From Chara braunii (lineage: Eukaryota > Streptophyta > Charophyceae > Charales > Characeae): a stretch of 32,637 nucleotides of DNA. The position numbers and the translations under genes are program-made. Below are positions 18,956 to 29,067 of the stretch, in pieces; the stretch's first letter is position 1; every line of letters starts with the position of its first letter. The stretch spans positions 168,005 through 200,641 of the forward strand of contig BFEA01000367.1 in the NCBI GenBank assembly GCA_003427395.1, read 5' to 3'. A model generated the notes under the pieces. The model worked only from the letters and a program-made list of their open reading frames with translations, ran no database searches and was not told the origin of the DNA.

Positions 18956-19645
18956 CTGTAACAGGCAGTTTTGCGACAGCAGCTGGGCAGAAGAGGAGTG
19001 CTGGGTCTCGGGGAGGTGACTAGGCCTTGCGAACAGGGGGTTAGTGATGTAGGCCAGAGGGACGCCAGGCGCCTGATTTTGGCCGTTTGACTTCGGAGGT
19101 GAACCAAGCTGTTGCGATTCTGGCCGCCATTGCGGGGGCCTCAGGCGACTCAAGGTATCAAGGCCCTCTCCTGCGAATCCGAGTGTGCCCTCCTTGGATC
19201 TGAGAGTCTAAAACCTTCTCCTTCTGCCCTTCTTCTCTAGAGTCTGGTCTATTGGTTCAGAGAGGAAGCTGGCAGGCGGGATTGCAACCCGTAATCCGTG
19301 CCAAGCCCTCTGTGGGAGGTTCGCCCCACCGATTGTGGGAGCCCTGCCGAAACTCAGGAGGAGTTCTGGAGGCGGGGAATTGAAAGGTAACCATTGCTTT
19401 CCCTCTATAAACCCAGGTATAACCCCTATCTGTACATCTTTTTATGTTTGGCTGAGCATACTGTATGCACCCCTACTTTGACTTTAGTTTGTTTTTCAGG
19501 ACACAAATCAGAGTAAGTAAAGGAATGTATGTATAATGGCAGTTTCAGTTTCTTGTTTGTCTGAAAGCAAATTGTCACAAGAGATTGCATCAAGGGGAAG
19601 GTTGGGAGGAAGGCAGTTTTGCTTGAGATTGGAAGGGTCTTATAG
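18956..19645. other. Unassigned sequence upstream of the hairpin array
   Basis: No coding frame recognised. CTCTATAAACCC at 19404-19415 is TATA-like. TTTGTTTTTCAG at 19488-19499 resembles a 3' splice site, and GTAAGT lies at 19515. A noncoding transcript is possible but unproven. Confidence 0.3.
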
Positions 19646-20270
19646 AGTCAGGCATGTTTCCATAAGTTTGGATGAACTGACTGCTGTGTTTATTCTGTTT
19701 TTTCGAAAAGGCCAAGCTTTGTTTCTAAGATGAATGGCTTGTCCGTTGTGTTTATTTAATTTTGTCAGACTTTGTTTCTAAGATGAATGGCCTGGTCGTT
19801 TATTTTGTGGGGTTTTTGCAAGCTTGAGGACCAGACATTGTTCCATAAGATTGGATGGTCTGGTCGCTGTTTATTTCTGGGTGGTTTCTGAACAGCCTCT
19901 GGGTTTAACTCAGAGTGCTCTGTCTTTTTTTGGTATTGAAAAAAAGGGGTTGAGCTTTGTTTCTAAGATGAATGGCTCAACTCTTTTGTTTGTTTTATTC
20001 TGAGGGAGTAATTTTCGCTGAGGACAGAGCATGTTCCATAAGATTGGATGGCTTTGGACTCATGTCGCACACAGATGGATCAGAGAGAAATCCTGGCGGA
20101 GGACCAGGCATGTTCCATAAGATTGGATGGTCTGGCTCAATGCCTGATACATGCTGGAACCCAAAAGGTTACAGGCTGGTCAGACAGGGTTTCATAAGAT
20201 TGGGTGGTCTGGCTATAGTTTATCATAAATTTGAAGAGAGTATAATTAAGAATATAACTGAAAGTAGCTT

Positions 20271-20320
20271 TGGGCAGACTGAGCTTTGTTTCTAAGATGA
20301 ATGGCTCAGTCCTACGCCCA
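20271..20320 (+). repeat. Hairpin element 9, two-part stem
   Basis: Inner 8-bp perfect stem (GACTGAGC/GCTCAGTC) closes a 19-nt A-type loop. Outer stem TGGGC (20271-20275) pairs with GCCCA (20316-20320), leaving 1 nt on the left and 4 nt (CTAC) on the right unpaired. Confidence 0.8.
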
Positions 20321-20375
20321 ACTTTTGAACACTAAGTTCAGAGATATATATATAACTTGGATATTAAACAGTTCA

Positions 20376-20422
20376 GGGCGGCTAAGCATTGTTTCTAAGA
20401 TGAATGGCTTAGCCATATGCCC
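20376..20422 (+). repeat. Hairpin element 10, two-part stem
   Basis: Inner 8-bp perfect stem (GGCTAAGC/GCTTAGCC) closes a 19-nt A-type loop. Outer GGGC (20376-20379) pairs with GCCC (20419-20422), with ATAT bulged on the right: the same design as element 9 with different inner pairs. Confidence 0.8.
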
Positions 20423-20779
20423 AAAGGAAGAGAGTAGTTGTGCAACATGTTCGTGCATACTCAATGGTTGAGTCAAGCATGTTCCATAAGATTGGATGAT
20501 CTGACTTTACGCCGTATATAAGTTGGGTATAAAGGGTTAGATCATTGAAAGATCATGAACTATTGCCTGTTAATTTGATTTGGGATGACGAGAGTACTTA
20601 CTTTTATGGTTTGACCTTGCATGTGACTGAGGGAGATGGTTACCTGGTCTGAGTTTCAGTCTGATAGGTAGTTGTTTTAGTTGTTCGTCACGTGCTAGAG
20701 CCATATGAGTTAGTTTCAATTCCTGCATTTTCTGGGCTAAGTTTTTTTACTTAGATCAATTCTCTCATTTTCTGGGATC

Positions 20780-21115
20780 TTTTGCTATACTTGGCTTTGT
20801 ATAGATTTTGGTGAGCGACTTTCTCTACGGGAAGCGCTGCCGAAATTTCAGCAAATCCAAGGAGCTGGTCAAATTTTTACTTTTCAAAGTTTAGCTTGTG
20901 TAAGGTTTGTATATGACTTAGTAAAAATCTGGAAAGTCTCATTTTCTAAAGGGAGTGCTGCCCAAATTTTTGCTAATTCAGGGAGTTAGACAAAATTGGG
21001 TTTTGGAAAGTCAAAAACTATTTCTGTTTTCATACTCGGGCTAATATAAATTCTGAAAAGGCATTTTTCCTACGGGAAGCGCTGCCGAAATTTTCCTAGT
21101 TTAAAGGAGTCATAT
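20780..21115 (+). repeat. Tandem ~120-bp repeat, 3 copies
   Basis: The core CTACGGGAAGCGCTGCCGAA or variant occurs at 20826, 20946 (CTAAAGGGAGTGCTGCCCAA) and 21070. Each is preceded by a TAGATTTTGGTGAG- or AAATCTGGAAAGTC-like block and followed by a GGAG-containing block with CAAATTTTTAC- or CAAAATTGGG-like sequence. A fainter core, GGGGAGACTCTGCC, lies at 21157. Confidence 0.75.
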
Positions 21116-21919
21116 TATATTTGACAGGTAGCGATTCTGATGATCCACCTTGAATAGGGGAGACTCTGCCATTAGTCTACCTTTGCTTGGGCACTTGCGT
21201 AGAGATAGACTCAGACCTAGTTAATTAGGAAGATCGTGATATGGGGATTATCCTCCATGGACTTACAGGTTTGGCCTGGGGATTGGTCAGTCAGGTGTTA
21301 CAAGTCCTCTTGACCGTTTGGTTAAGGATTTGGACTAGATTCAACTTGATCCTACGAAGATCATCTTCTGTTATTACTGATAACAGGTCGGTTGCCGATT
21401 CGTCGGTCTACGACTCGATTCCAACTCACACTCCACACTCAACCTAAAAGAATTTAGCCCTGGTGATTTCATTGTTTCGTTAAGGTTTCACCCGGACTTT
21501 TATTGAATGGTCATTTAACAAATGTACTTAGTATTTAATTATGGTTGGTTGGACATGAGGTTGGGGCTTGCATGGCTAAAGCGAGGGGTATGAACATAGA
21601 GAGTGATTGGGATTGACTCTAAGTAGTGCGTGGACTTTTGTTTGACTCTTTGATGTGATTGCAGGTATGTCCTGTGGTTTGGATTTTGGATTTAACTACC
21701 TACGCTCGCGCATATACGTATGGTTAAGAGGAGCCCCACTATGGTTGTGAGAAGTGATTTTCGCATGTTTATCCCTCTTATATATGTATACATGGGCGTA
21801 CATATGGTGGATGTTCGCGTGGCGTAAGGGACCATGTACTAAAAGCTTACTCAGAGGGTAAGACTGAGAGACATAAGGACGACCCATTTGCTTCTTGGGG
21901 GTTTCTTAGTCGGACGTTG
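21116..21919. other. Unassigned sequence
   Basis: No gene or strong repeat; the 68-codon frame at 21241-21447 has no recognisable motif. Confidence 0.35.
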
Positions 21920-21920
21920 G

Positions 21921-22280
21921 TCCTGGACCGGGATTCAAGGTCCTTGTCCAGGACATCCTAAGCCCTAGACTTTGCAGGGAAGGGGCCTCCCCTCGCGCAG
22001 AGCGTGTTTGCCCTGCCAGTCGAGACACCTAACCTTGGGGGAAGAAATGCCACGAGGGCTGAACGACATGTCCTTCAGCCGTTCAATATCGTGAGGGGTA
22101 ACCCCTCACGATATACTCCTTCAGCCATTCAATATCGCGAGGCCGGAGCCGCGATCACCGCGTATGACTAGCATCGTCGGTTGGTATAGGACTGGTCTGC
22201 GGCCGCGCGGTTTTATATTAAATTCCTGCGCGCGACGTTTCACCGCCCTACTGTCTCAAAGTTATGGGATTAAGGGACAC
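21921..22280. repeat. Palindrome-rich direct repeat, copy 1
   Basis: Contains TCCTGGAC/GTCCAGGA (21921-21953), GGCTGAA/TTCAGCC (22057-22080) and a perfect 14-bp inverted repeat with a 1-nt centre at 22086-22114 (arms ATATCGTGAGGGGT). CCTTCAGCC followed by an ATTCAATATCG-like sequence occurs on both sides of that palindrome. GCGGCCGCGCGGTTTTATA and AAAGTTATGGGAT near the end recur at 22762 and 22837. Confidence 0.75.
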
Positions 22281-22571
22281 GCAAGTAGGCACGAGTGTTT
22301 GGGATTATTATAGGCCGCTGGTACCAACTGAAAAAGGGTACTCAAGGTTATGATTTTCTGGGATAGGGGGACCTTCGACCTATTTTCGCTTTTTAGAGTT
22401 ATCATGGTTGGACGTTATAGTCCGTGGCAGCCATCAAAGTCAAACCCCTTGACTTCTGTTCAGGCCTGGAGTAGGGCTTATCTCCAGGGCAGTAAAAAAC
22501 AACTGCCACCACAAGTACAGACCTGTGTACCACCCACTCTGCACAGGGTGCAGAAGAGGGTGTGTGGTCTT

Positions 22572-22860
22572 CAACCGCGCATGACGGTTGTCTAACGCCG
22601 AGAGATTAACCCCTCGAGGCGCGTGTCAGTCGACACTTGAGTGTCGAAGATGACCCTCGATTATTATCGAGGACCCCATGTTTATGGGTACTACATAGTA
22701 CTCCATGTTTGCGACCGCTTGTGTACGTTTGCGTTGCCAGTCGATATGATAAAGCTCTACGGCCGCGTGATTTTGTTATACTGAGTCTCGCGCGTGCCGC
22801 TTACTTGATTTTGTTTATTTTTATTTTTTCCGCAGCAAAAGTTATGGGATAGACGTTGAA
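22572..22860. repeat. Palindrome cluster and direct repeat, copy 2
   Basis: Hairpins in a row, all with perfect arms: CAACCG (22572-22590), CGACACT (22631-22646), CCTCGAT with loop TATT (22655-22672), CCCAT (22675-22688), GTACTA (22688-22701), plus the CCTCGAGG palindrome (22612-22619). GCCAGTCGATATG, ACGGCCGCGTGATTTTGTTATA and AAAAGTTATGGGAT follow, matching copy 1. Confidence 0.75.
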
Positions 22861-24240
22861 GGGATTAAGAGTGTTGTCGCGTTGTTTTTTTATTTTTTTT
22901 ATTTTTTTTATTTATGTTTGTGTCTTGTGGAGTGGTGTGCGCGTGGCGAGTGGGATACGTCCTAGTCGACCGACGATGGGTCGCGCTTGGGACATCAGCC
23001 CCCCCAAGACGTCGGTTCGCGTGCGGGTCCGAAAGAGGCGTACTACCGCGCGTTGTCGCACTTTTTTCAGTCGGTCCACTTAGGGCGACCGGAAAGCCCA
23101 CAGGCTGTCACGCAGGTTTTTGTTTGTGACTGCAGTAAATAAAATAAATTAAATAATGCAAATCCCTTCCTGTTGTGTGCGTCCGACTTCGAGCGAGACC
23201 CTTCAATTGCAGTCTTCGCCGGTCCCCGGTCTTAAGAATCTTTTATTTTGATTCGGAACAGCAGAGAATTATGCAAATAATAATCATAAAATTATGGGGG
23301 CTATGCATGCATCAATCATGTCAATCTGACTTTGAGAACTGTGACAAAACATCCACGAAAGCAATCATCAAGCGAGAATAATGCAGAAAATAAGACTGAC
23401 TGACTCGAGCAAAGACAGGGACAGTTGAATGAGGGAAGAATGAGAACTCATAATATTCTCAGAAAATACACATAAACAAGCGTGGTCAGCACCTCTTAAG
23501 AGTCCTCACTCATCCCTCTGGTCAGTCTCTTTCAATCTCTTTTCACTTATCTTCTTTGGTGCCGAGACCCACGCCCATGTACAATCTGAGACTGAGGCTT
23601 CGTGACAAAATGCCACCTGTAGCCAACAAGCTCTGAGCATGACCATCCGAGGCACATGACACGGTAGTTAACCATGGAGCAAAACTCCTCCCATAAAGTA
23701 GGCAGTCCGTCCACTTAGAAGACTCCTCGTCTGAGGTAGGGATACTCGGTGGGCTCGATCAGTGCCTCAACGCGATCACTGCAGGAGAGATGTACCTCTT
23801 TGCCATACCAATCAGATCCAACCAACTTGTGCCACCTGTGAGAAGAGAAGGGACAGGAGGCCTAGGATAGTCAGTATAATGCATCTGCCCGAAGCTGTGG
23901 ATCAACGTAGCACCACCCTCATCGAGCTCCCTCTCTATCTGCTCAAGGTATTCGGTGGCTGAGATCGAGACTGGATTAAAAAGCTCATGAGTCTACTTGC
24001 CCTTCTTCAGATAAGGTCTCAAATCGTGGATAGTGTCATCAACAAAACTGGTCTGGACAACGAAGATTGACAGATCTCCCTATCTGAAACCAATGACACT
24101 AACATACTGATAATGAAAAGCCTCTTTGCATGAGATCCGATTGAGGTTGGTCAGCACTGACTCACTGACCGGCATAGACTGAACTGTGCTCACGAGCACT
24201 CTTGCCAGTACAAGCTGATTAGACGGTCCCGGGGAACAGA
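22861..24240. other. Unassigned sequence
   Basis: No recognised gene on either strand; T-rich run 22884-22915. Short frames lack family motifs. Confidence 0.35.
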
Positions 24241-24370
24241 TTACCAAACCGACTGCACGAAACTGATTGTTGAAAACTAATTGTTGGAGACTGATTGCTA
24301 GAAACTTATCACTGATAATAACTGATTGCTGATAATTGATTGCTAATTAGATGATTGTTGAAAGTCCGAA
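24241..24370 (+). repeat. Degenerate short repeat, ACTGATTGYTGAAA type
   Basis: About eight variants of CTGATTGCTGATAA or CTAATTGTTGGAGA in a row. Lies just 3' of the small gene at 24404-24658. Confidence 0.7.
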
Positions 24371-24403
24371 TGAGTGAGTTGCCCTTGTTCAGAGACTAAA
24401 CGC

Positions 24404-24658
24404 TCACTGTTGGCTGCCAACAGTCCTCCTTGCTTCCTCGATAGTGCCCAAAGAAGTTATAGTAGCACATAGCCTGCCATTCTTATCATGCAAGTAGTAT
24501 GTGTATTCGATTTTTGTGTGATTCCTCACGAGGGTCAGTGCGTGTTCCATCATCATAGCGGTCTGCTGGTTGTATTCCTCAACTGCTCTCTCCCTCCAGG
24601 TCTCTGCAGCGTCCTTATACAGAGAGCAGGAGACTCTAACTGTGTTGCTATCCTCCAT
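24404..24658 (-). CDS. Small alpha/beta protein, local family member 1
   Basis: An 84-residue frame with an ATG start and an in-frame TGA six codons upstream, so the start is well bounded. Predicted order: strand (about 6-15, TVRVSCSLYKD), long charged helix (about 17-48), strand pair around the turn HDKNGRL (about 49-65), then TSLGTIEEAR and a short tail. It aligns without gaps over 70 residues to the protein at 25345-25617; I count about 20 identities, including W at family position 14, IE at 43-44, GRL at 54-56 and the T-x-E-x-AR end. Conserved spacing with diverged residues supports real protein selection. Function and family are unknown to me. It may be one exon of a longer gene, since the third family member is spliced. 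Confidence 0.5.
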   Translation of the reverse strand: MEDSNTVRVSCSLYKDAAETWRERAVEEYNQQTAMMMEHALTLVRNHTKIEYTYYLHDKNGRLCATITSLGTIEEARRTVGSQQ

Positions 24659-24719
24659 ACCCTTACCGAATCCTCACTACTTCAGTTTACCCAATTTCGA
24701 GACAAGTAACTCTTGGATG

Positions 24720-25250
24720 ACCCAGGTATCAAAAGTTGTTAAGTAGGTTGCTGTTTCGAGTAGTCGCTTCTGATTGCTGTTTCCAATGGTTGTTTTCAGA
24801 TTGTTGTTTCCAACTGCAGTTTTCTGAGTGCTGAGTCTGAGTACTGATCAGGGTGCGGTCAAAGTTACCGGATCCCAAAATACAGTTCCCCGGAATACTG
24901 TCTCTGAATGCTGTTCTGAATGCAACCTGAGTGCTGCTTGAACGCTACATGAATGTTTGACTAACTCCCAAGAAATTGTCGAACGAAAATTGATTAGGAT
25001 ACCTTTGAACGTCGGTCGAGTAAAGGAAAGAAACCAGAATTGCAGTTGAGTATCGACTATGCAATGACTGGGTAGCACTCAAATATTGTTCCAGGTGTCG
25101 TTCTGAGTATTGTCTTGAGTGCCGAATACTACTCTGAGTTCCTAACACTGCCCTGAGCACCGTTTCTGAGCTCTAAGTACAAGACACTGCCCCAGCCCCT
25201 GTCCGAATGCTTGTTTGATTACTGTGAGTTACCGAGTCCAGAATGATTAA
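24720..25250 (+). repeat. Degenerate CTGAGTGCTG/TGCTGTTTCC repeat
   Basis: Many irregular copies of CTGAGTGCTG, CTGAATGCTG and TTGCTGTTTCC between the two small genes, related in style to 24241-24370 and to 25660-25770. No coding signal. Confidence 0.6.
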
Positions 25251-25344
25251 CTGAAAATCGAAGTTTGCTGCATCCACTCGCTGCGGGAGGGGGCTTGGTG
25301 TTGTCGTTCAAGGTTGATAAAGTCCCGCAGACAGTGGCTAGAGC

Positions 25345-25617
25345 TCACGCAGTCTCTGCCCTGGCCTGTTCCACCGTCTCCAGGGAGGAGCTGGTGCCGT
25401 ACAGTCTGCCATCGTGCCCATAAAAATAGATTACGAACTCTATGTATTTCTTCTCACCCGCCATTCTAACCGCATGTCCCCTTTGCACTTGCTTGTTAAT
25501 TTCCATATCTCTAATGGCATATTTTACCCACCCCTCTCTCTCTTCTCTGAATAGAGTACTCTTCACCAGCAGGATCTCTTCATCCTTCATATTCCTTTCC
25601 CTTCCTTCGATCCTCAT
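25345..25617 (-). CDS. Small alpha/beta protein, local family member 2
   Basis: A 90-residue ATG-led frame. After a basic N-terminus (RIEGRERNMKDEE) comes strand ILLVKSTLFREE, helix EGWVKYAIRDMEINKQVQRG, strand IEFVIYFYGHDGRLYGTSSS and the end SLETVEQAR. It aligns gap-free with the protein at 24404-24658 over 70 residues. Both genes are on the minus strand, about 690 bp apart, separated by degenerate repeats, which fits an old tandem duplication. A weaker match extends to the protein at 29068-30065. No signal peptide or membrane segment is evident. Whether Met1 is the true start or the frame follows an upstream intron (TTAG lies 18 bases before the ATG) cannot be decided here. No known family recognised. 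Confidence 0.5.
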   Translation of the reverse strand: MRIEGRERNMKDEEILLVKSTLFREEREGWVKYAIRDMEINKQVQRGHAVRMAGEKKYIEFVIYFYGHDGRLYGTSSSLETVEQARAETA

Positions 25618-25649
25618 AACAGTGAGTCCCCGCTAAGTAGACAACCACA

Positions 25650-28600
25650 TATATGAGGTAGTTTGAGCGCCGACTGGACTGTGTCTGACAGTTGTCTGAC
25701 TGCTGTTTGCTCACTGTTTGAGCTGCTTCGTTTGCAATTTAATACAGCCATCAGAGTGCTAACTGAATGCTGACGGAAGATGGGTATTTACCGGTTCAGA
25801 TGTTAGTGTCGAGGCTAATCCATGTTCGTCTGATGAAGGCACAGTTTGAAGGGTTAGTTCTGGTTTCTCGGAAGGTTTTGTAGACAAAGGAAGCAAGCCT
25901 CTCTTTGATCTGATCACTGGTGGGAACCAAAGGAGAAAGCCTGGGCGCTTGCCTTACAGTACTTGGGTCTTGATCAGTTCAGATCAACAGTTACTAGGGG
26001 TGAGACTGTAACTGTGCAGTTTACAATTGCGAACGCAAGAATAAGTCGCACGCTCGATATGACTCCTTCCTTTGGCAGATGAGCTAATCTTAACAGCTAA
26101 TAACAAGACAGCGTACAGTCATCTTATAGACTTCGCACAGGTGCCCCGCAAGGCCCTGCCCACGACACCCTTTATTCAAGACTGTTCTGATTGCAGTCCT
26201 GTCCTAAATGTGTTTCAGCTAGGGCGTAGGTTGTGGTTATTCAGTTGTCCGACTAACTGGTAACTAGTGGTACTATGTGCCGCAAGTCAGGGTATCCTTC
26301 TTACTAACTAGAATCACCCATGAGCATAGTTTACCAGAACCTGAACACAGTAGTTTCCGGCCTGGAAACAACTACAGTCCCTTTTACTGCTCAAGCATGG
26401 TTCCAAACCCAAAATTTGATCTGACTCCTAATTCAGGATCTTGATTCGGCCCTGAGCTCAAAATCATGCAACCCTTGACACGTGATTTGTCTGTGCTCAG
26501 GCTCATTGGACTGAGAACTCCCTCAACTTGTACTTTTCATAGTCTTGAGTACCCCCACGTTACCGTCAGACTTTTGATTCTGAGCGCTTAAGGTAGGAGT
26601 ACGTTTGAAGAGCTAGTTGCGTGCACAAAATAGAGCACCAGTCGTAAGAGGCTTTTCCTACTTCTTTTCCCTTTTTGACAATTAACCCTCACTTAGGAAG
26701 ACTGACCATCTAGGAACAAGTGATGTTCAGTACCCACAAATCCCGATTGTGACCGAGTAACATCTTCTCCTTCGTTCTGTATAGTGTGTTGTGGGAGATA
26801 CTGCCCAAGAGTCGAACAAGGAATCAGACAGCCCCAGTTCTGTAGTGACATGATCATGATAATCATCCAAAGAAGTTTTCAAACGGAAACACGCTTTGCG
26901 CCAATCGAACTCAAACAGTTATGTAATTACTTAACGATCATATGATCTCAAGTGTCACCCTTAAGATCTATGTACACCCCTGGTCCGTACTCCAACACCC
27001 CCTTCTTCACTCCCGTTTTCCCACTTCGACTGCAGGGTCAGATATAGCAGAGCTTAAGTGCCCATTCAGATTAACAAGGGACCTGCCACAATGTTTTCAA
27101 GACAAATCCACTAAGATCCCCGAGTAGAATAGGGACAAAAAGCACCTTTAAACTACAGCGGTTGTCACGTCAACCTCCCCTCTCTTTCGCCATTGAGAAC
27201 TCAGATACAGCCTGTGATCAAAGTCACAAGAAAAGGGGAAGAAAAACTTTAATGACTTTCCTCGGTTAAAGCCCCTCACACGAGCAAACTTAACATGAAT
27301 GAGTTCTGGGTTTAATCCCCGTCGAGTAAGTACTTGACTAATAGGTAGGCTATTTCTCGAATCACAGATCGCCTCTTTCCCATTAATCAATGAGCAGAAA
27401 GGAGAGACCGAGTTTCGAGGGATCGCAGTCGAGTTTAGTTGGCTTCACGAGCTGATTCACGTGACTACCTCGATTACCCCTTTTCTTTTCCTACGACATC
27501 ACACGACTCAAACAACCTGTTTACAAGACGACCTGAAGGATTAAGTCACAGGTTTTTTGACAGTCTTAACTGTTGTCGACTTCATTAAACGATGATCTTG
27601 AGATTAGCCTCTTACCTGCGCCTTAGGATTAGTTCATGGAGAAGGTTCAGATTTACTTGTCAGGTCTCCATACTGAGCGTTTCAAACCCGTATAGCGCTT
27701 GATAATGCCAACTTATTCTCAATCCCTCTAAGTAAATGAGGCTCTTAATTACAACTTTGTGATCACCCAATTTATTTGCAACTATTCGACAACTCGCCCA
27801 CACGCTAAACCGAGCGCGAAATTAACGCAAAGTCAAGGACCGCAAGCAAAATGACTAGCCCAACTCAGAAGTAGGCATCTTCAACAACGACCCGCCTGCA
27901 TAAGTAGCGCTACTCCCGAAGACAAGCTTCGTCATGAAAGAGAGACAATAAAAGTTGCAAGTGTAAGTCCTGAGTAAACACCAGTCCCCAACCAGGTTGT
28001 CATCCGTGGCCGCCTCACTGTCTCAAATGCTTAAATGTTTCCAAGGAGAGCACGGTTCTGTCATCGAGTTCAAGAAACGGATCGTTGTCAGGCCACCAAT
28101 GTGCCACGTTTTTCCCTGACGGATGGACAGCCACAATGAAATCAACTAAAAGGTACTGTTGACTCTTCCCCTCTCACTACAAACTTTCCCCGAAAAGAAG
28201 TGAAAGGTAAAGGTTAACTCTGGCTATCAGATCTCAATCCACTTTTCCCCATCTGCAAAGCTCGTGCTGATTGCGTATCACTCTTCAGCCCACTCACTCC
28301 TGTGAGCTCATTTACCACCGCATCGAACTGACTCGGGACAGCGCGCAGCGCTCAGCAGGCGAACACACTTCACATATGTAACGATGGAAGTTGACTTCTT
28401 TGTCGCACTCGCCCACGAAATGCATCGCGCATAGATCATACAGCGTGTTGCATCACTTCTCATCAGAGAGCGTGCATCACTGGCCGCCTGCGATGACACT
28501 ATTGTGGGAGAAGTGCACGTTCCTGTAGCTCACCCTTAGTGCATATGATGATCCGTACTGCTCGGCCAAAACTCATAATCACCCAGCAGGTGAAAGAGGT

Positions 28601-29067
28601 TACACGGGTGCAATAGCGCTTGATGTCAGCAGCACTGACACTTCTGTGTCTTGCTCGCGTGCCGTACATCATATGTACGCGCGTAATTGCTCTGCGAGTT
28701 CGCCCAACCTTCGTCTAGTGACCAGCGCTCTCTTGACCATGAGCCGTAACACGTATCATGTCCCACCGTCGCCTTTTTCGACCCACTGCCTGTCTCGCCT
28801 TCTGTTGACTGACTCTCCCTCGCTCTCCTCCGGGCTGCCACGCGAGCTTGCGCTCTATTGACCACTCACTTCCCCCTTTCTTGTCTCCCGTCCTCTGAGG
28901 CCGTGCTGCCGAGCGCTGGTCTTGACCCCGCTACGCTTTCCCAGTCTTCCCCTCGCTAACTTCACGCTCTCCTTCGACTGTGCCACGCGTACGCATGTAA
29001 CCGCCCCACAGCTCACAAACCCCGTTTCTCATAACAACCATGCGTTTTTTTTTTTGGCGCTGCTGCC
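25650..29067. other. Long stretch without a recognised gene
   Basis: About 3.4 kb of mixed sequence. The minus frame at 27148-27390 carries a DHRLYLSS segment faintly like DGRLYGTSSS of the neighbouring small gene, too weak to call. 28,080-28,120 contains GGCCACCAATGTGCCACG, faintly like an LTR edge, with no partner seen. Short frames at 28308-28499 and 28626-28865 lack motifs. A T11 run lies at 29046-29056. Confidence 0.4.

Larger units (their letters stand above)
19646..20506 (+). repeat. Array of 11 hairpins with constant loop and variable stems
   Basis: Elements start at 19646, 19710, 19764, 19829, 19947, 20019, 20101, 20177, 20271, 20376 and 20471 (54-118 bp apart), all in one orientation. 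The loop takes two forms: A, TTTGTTTCTAAGATGAATG (elements 2, 3, 5, 9, 10), and B, ATGTTCCATAAGATTGGATG or close (1, 4, 6, 7, 8, 11). The arms differ between elements yet usually pair: GACCAGAC/GTCTGGTC at 19829-19865, GTTGAGC/GCTCAAC at 19949-19981, GACTGAGC/GCTCAGTC at 20277-20311, GGCTAAGC/GCTTAGCC at 20380-20414. Where Watson-Crick pairing fails, G-T pairs often replace it, which fits RNA folding on the plus strand. Elements 3 and 11 are the weakest. Confidence 0.85.

Noticed and set aside
19972-20295. 107-codon frame across the hairpin array
   Set aside because: Its peptide repeats only mirror the hairpin loops; neighbouring hairpins fall in other frames.
25826-25850. Hammerhead ribozyme core (CTGATGA)
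   Set aside because: The GAAA segment and the closing stems needed for the fold are not present nearby.
27148-27390. Fourth member of the small-gene family
   Set aside because: Only a short DHRLY-S-S resemblance; the helix and end motifs are missing.
28080-28120. LTR edge with primer-binding site on the minus strand
   Set aside because: No matching second terminal repeat or coding region found in the window.
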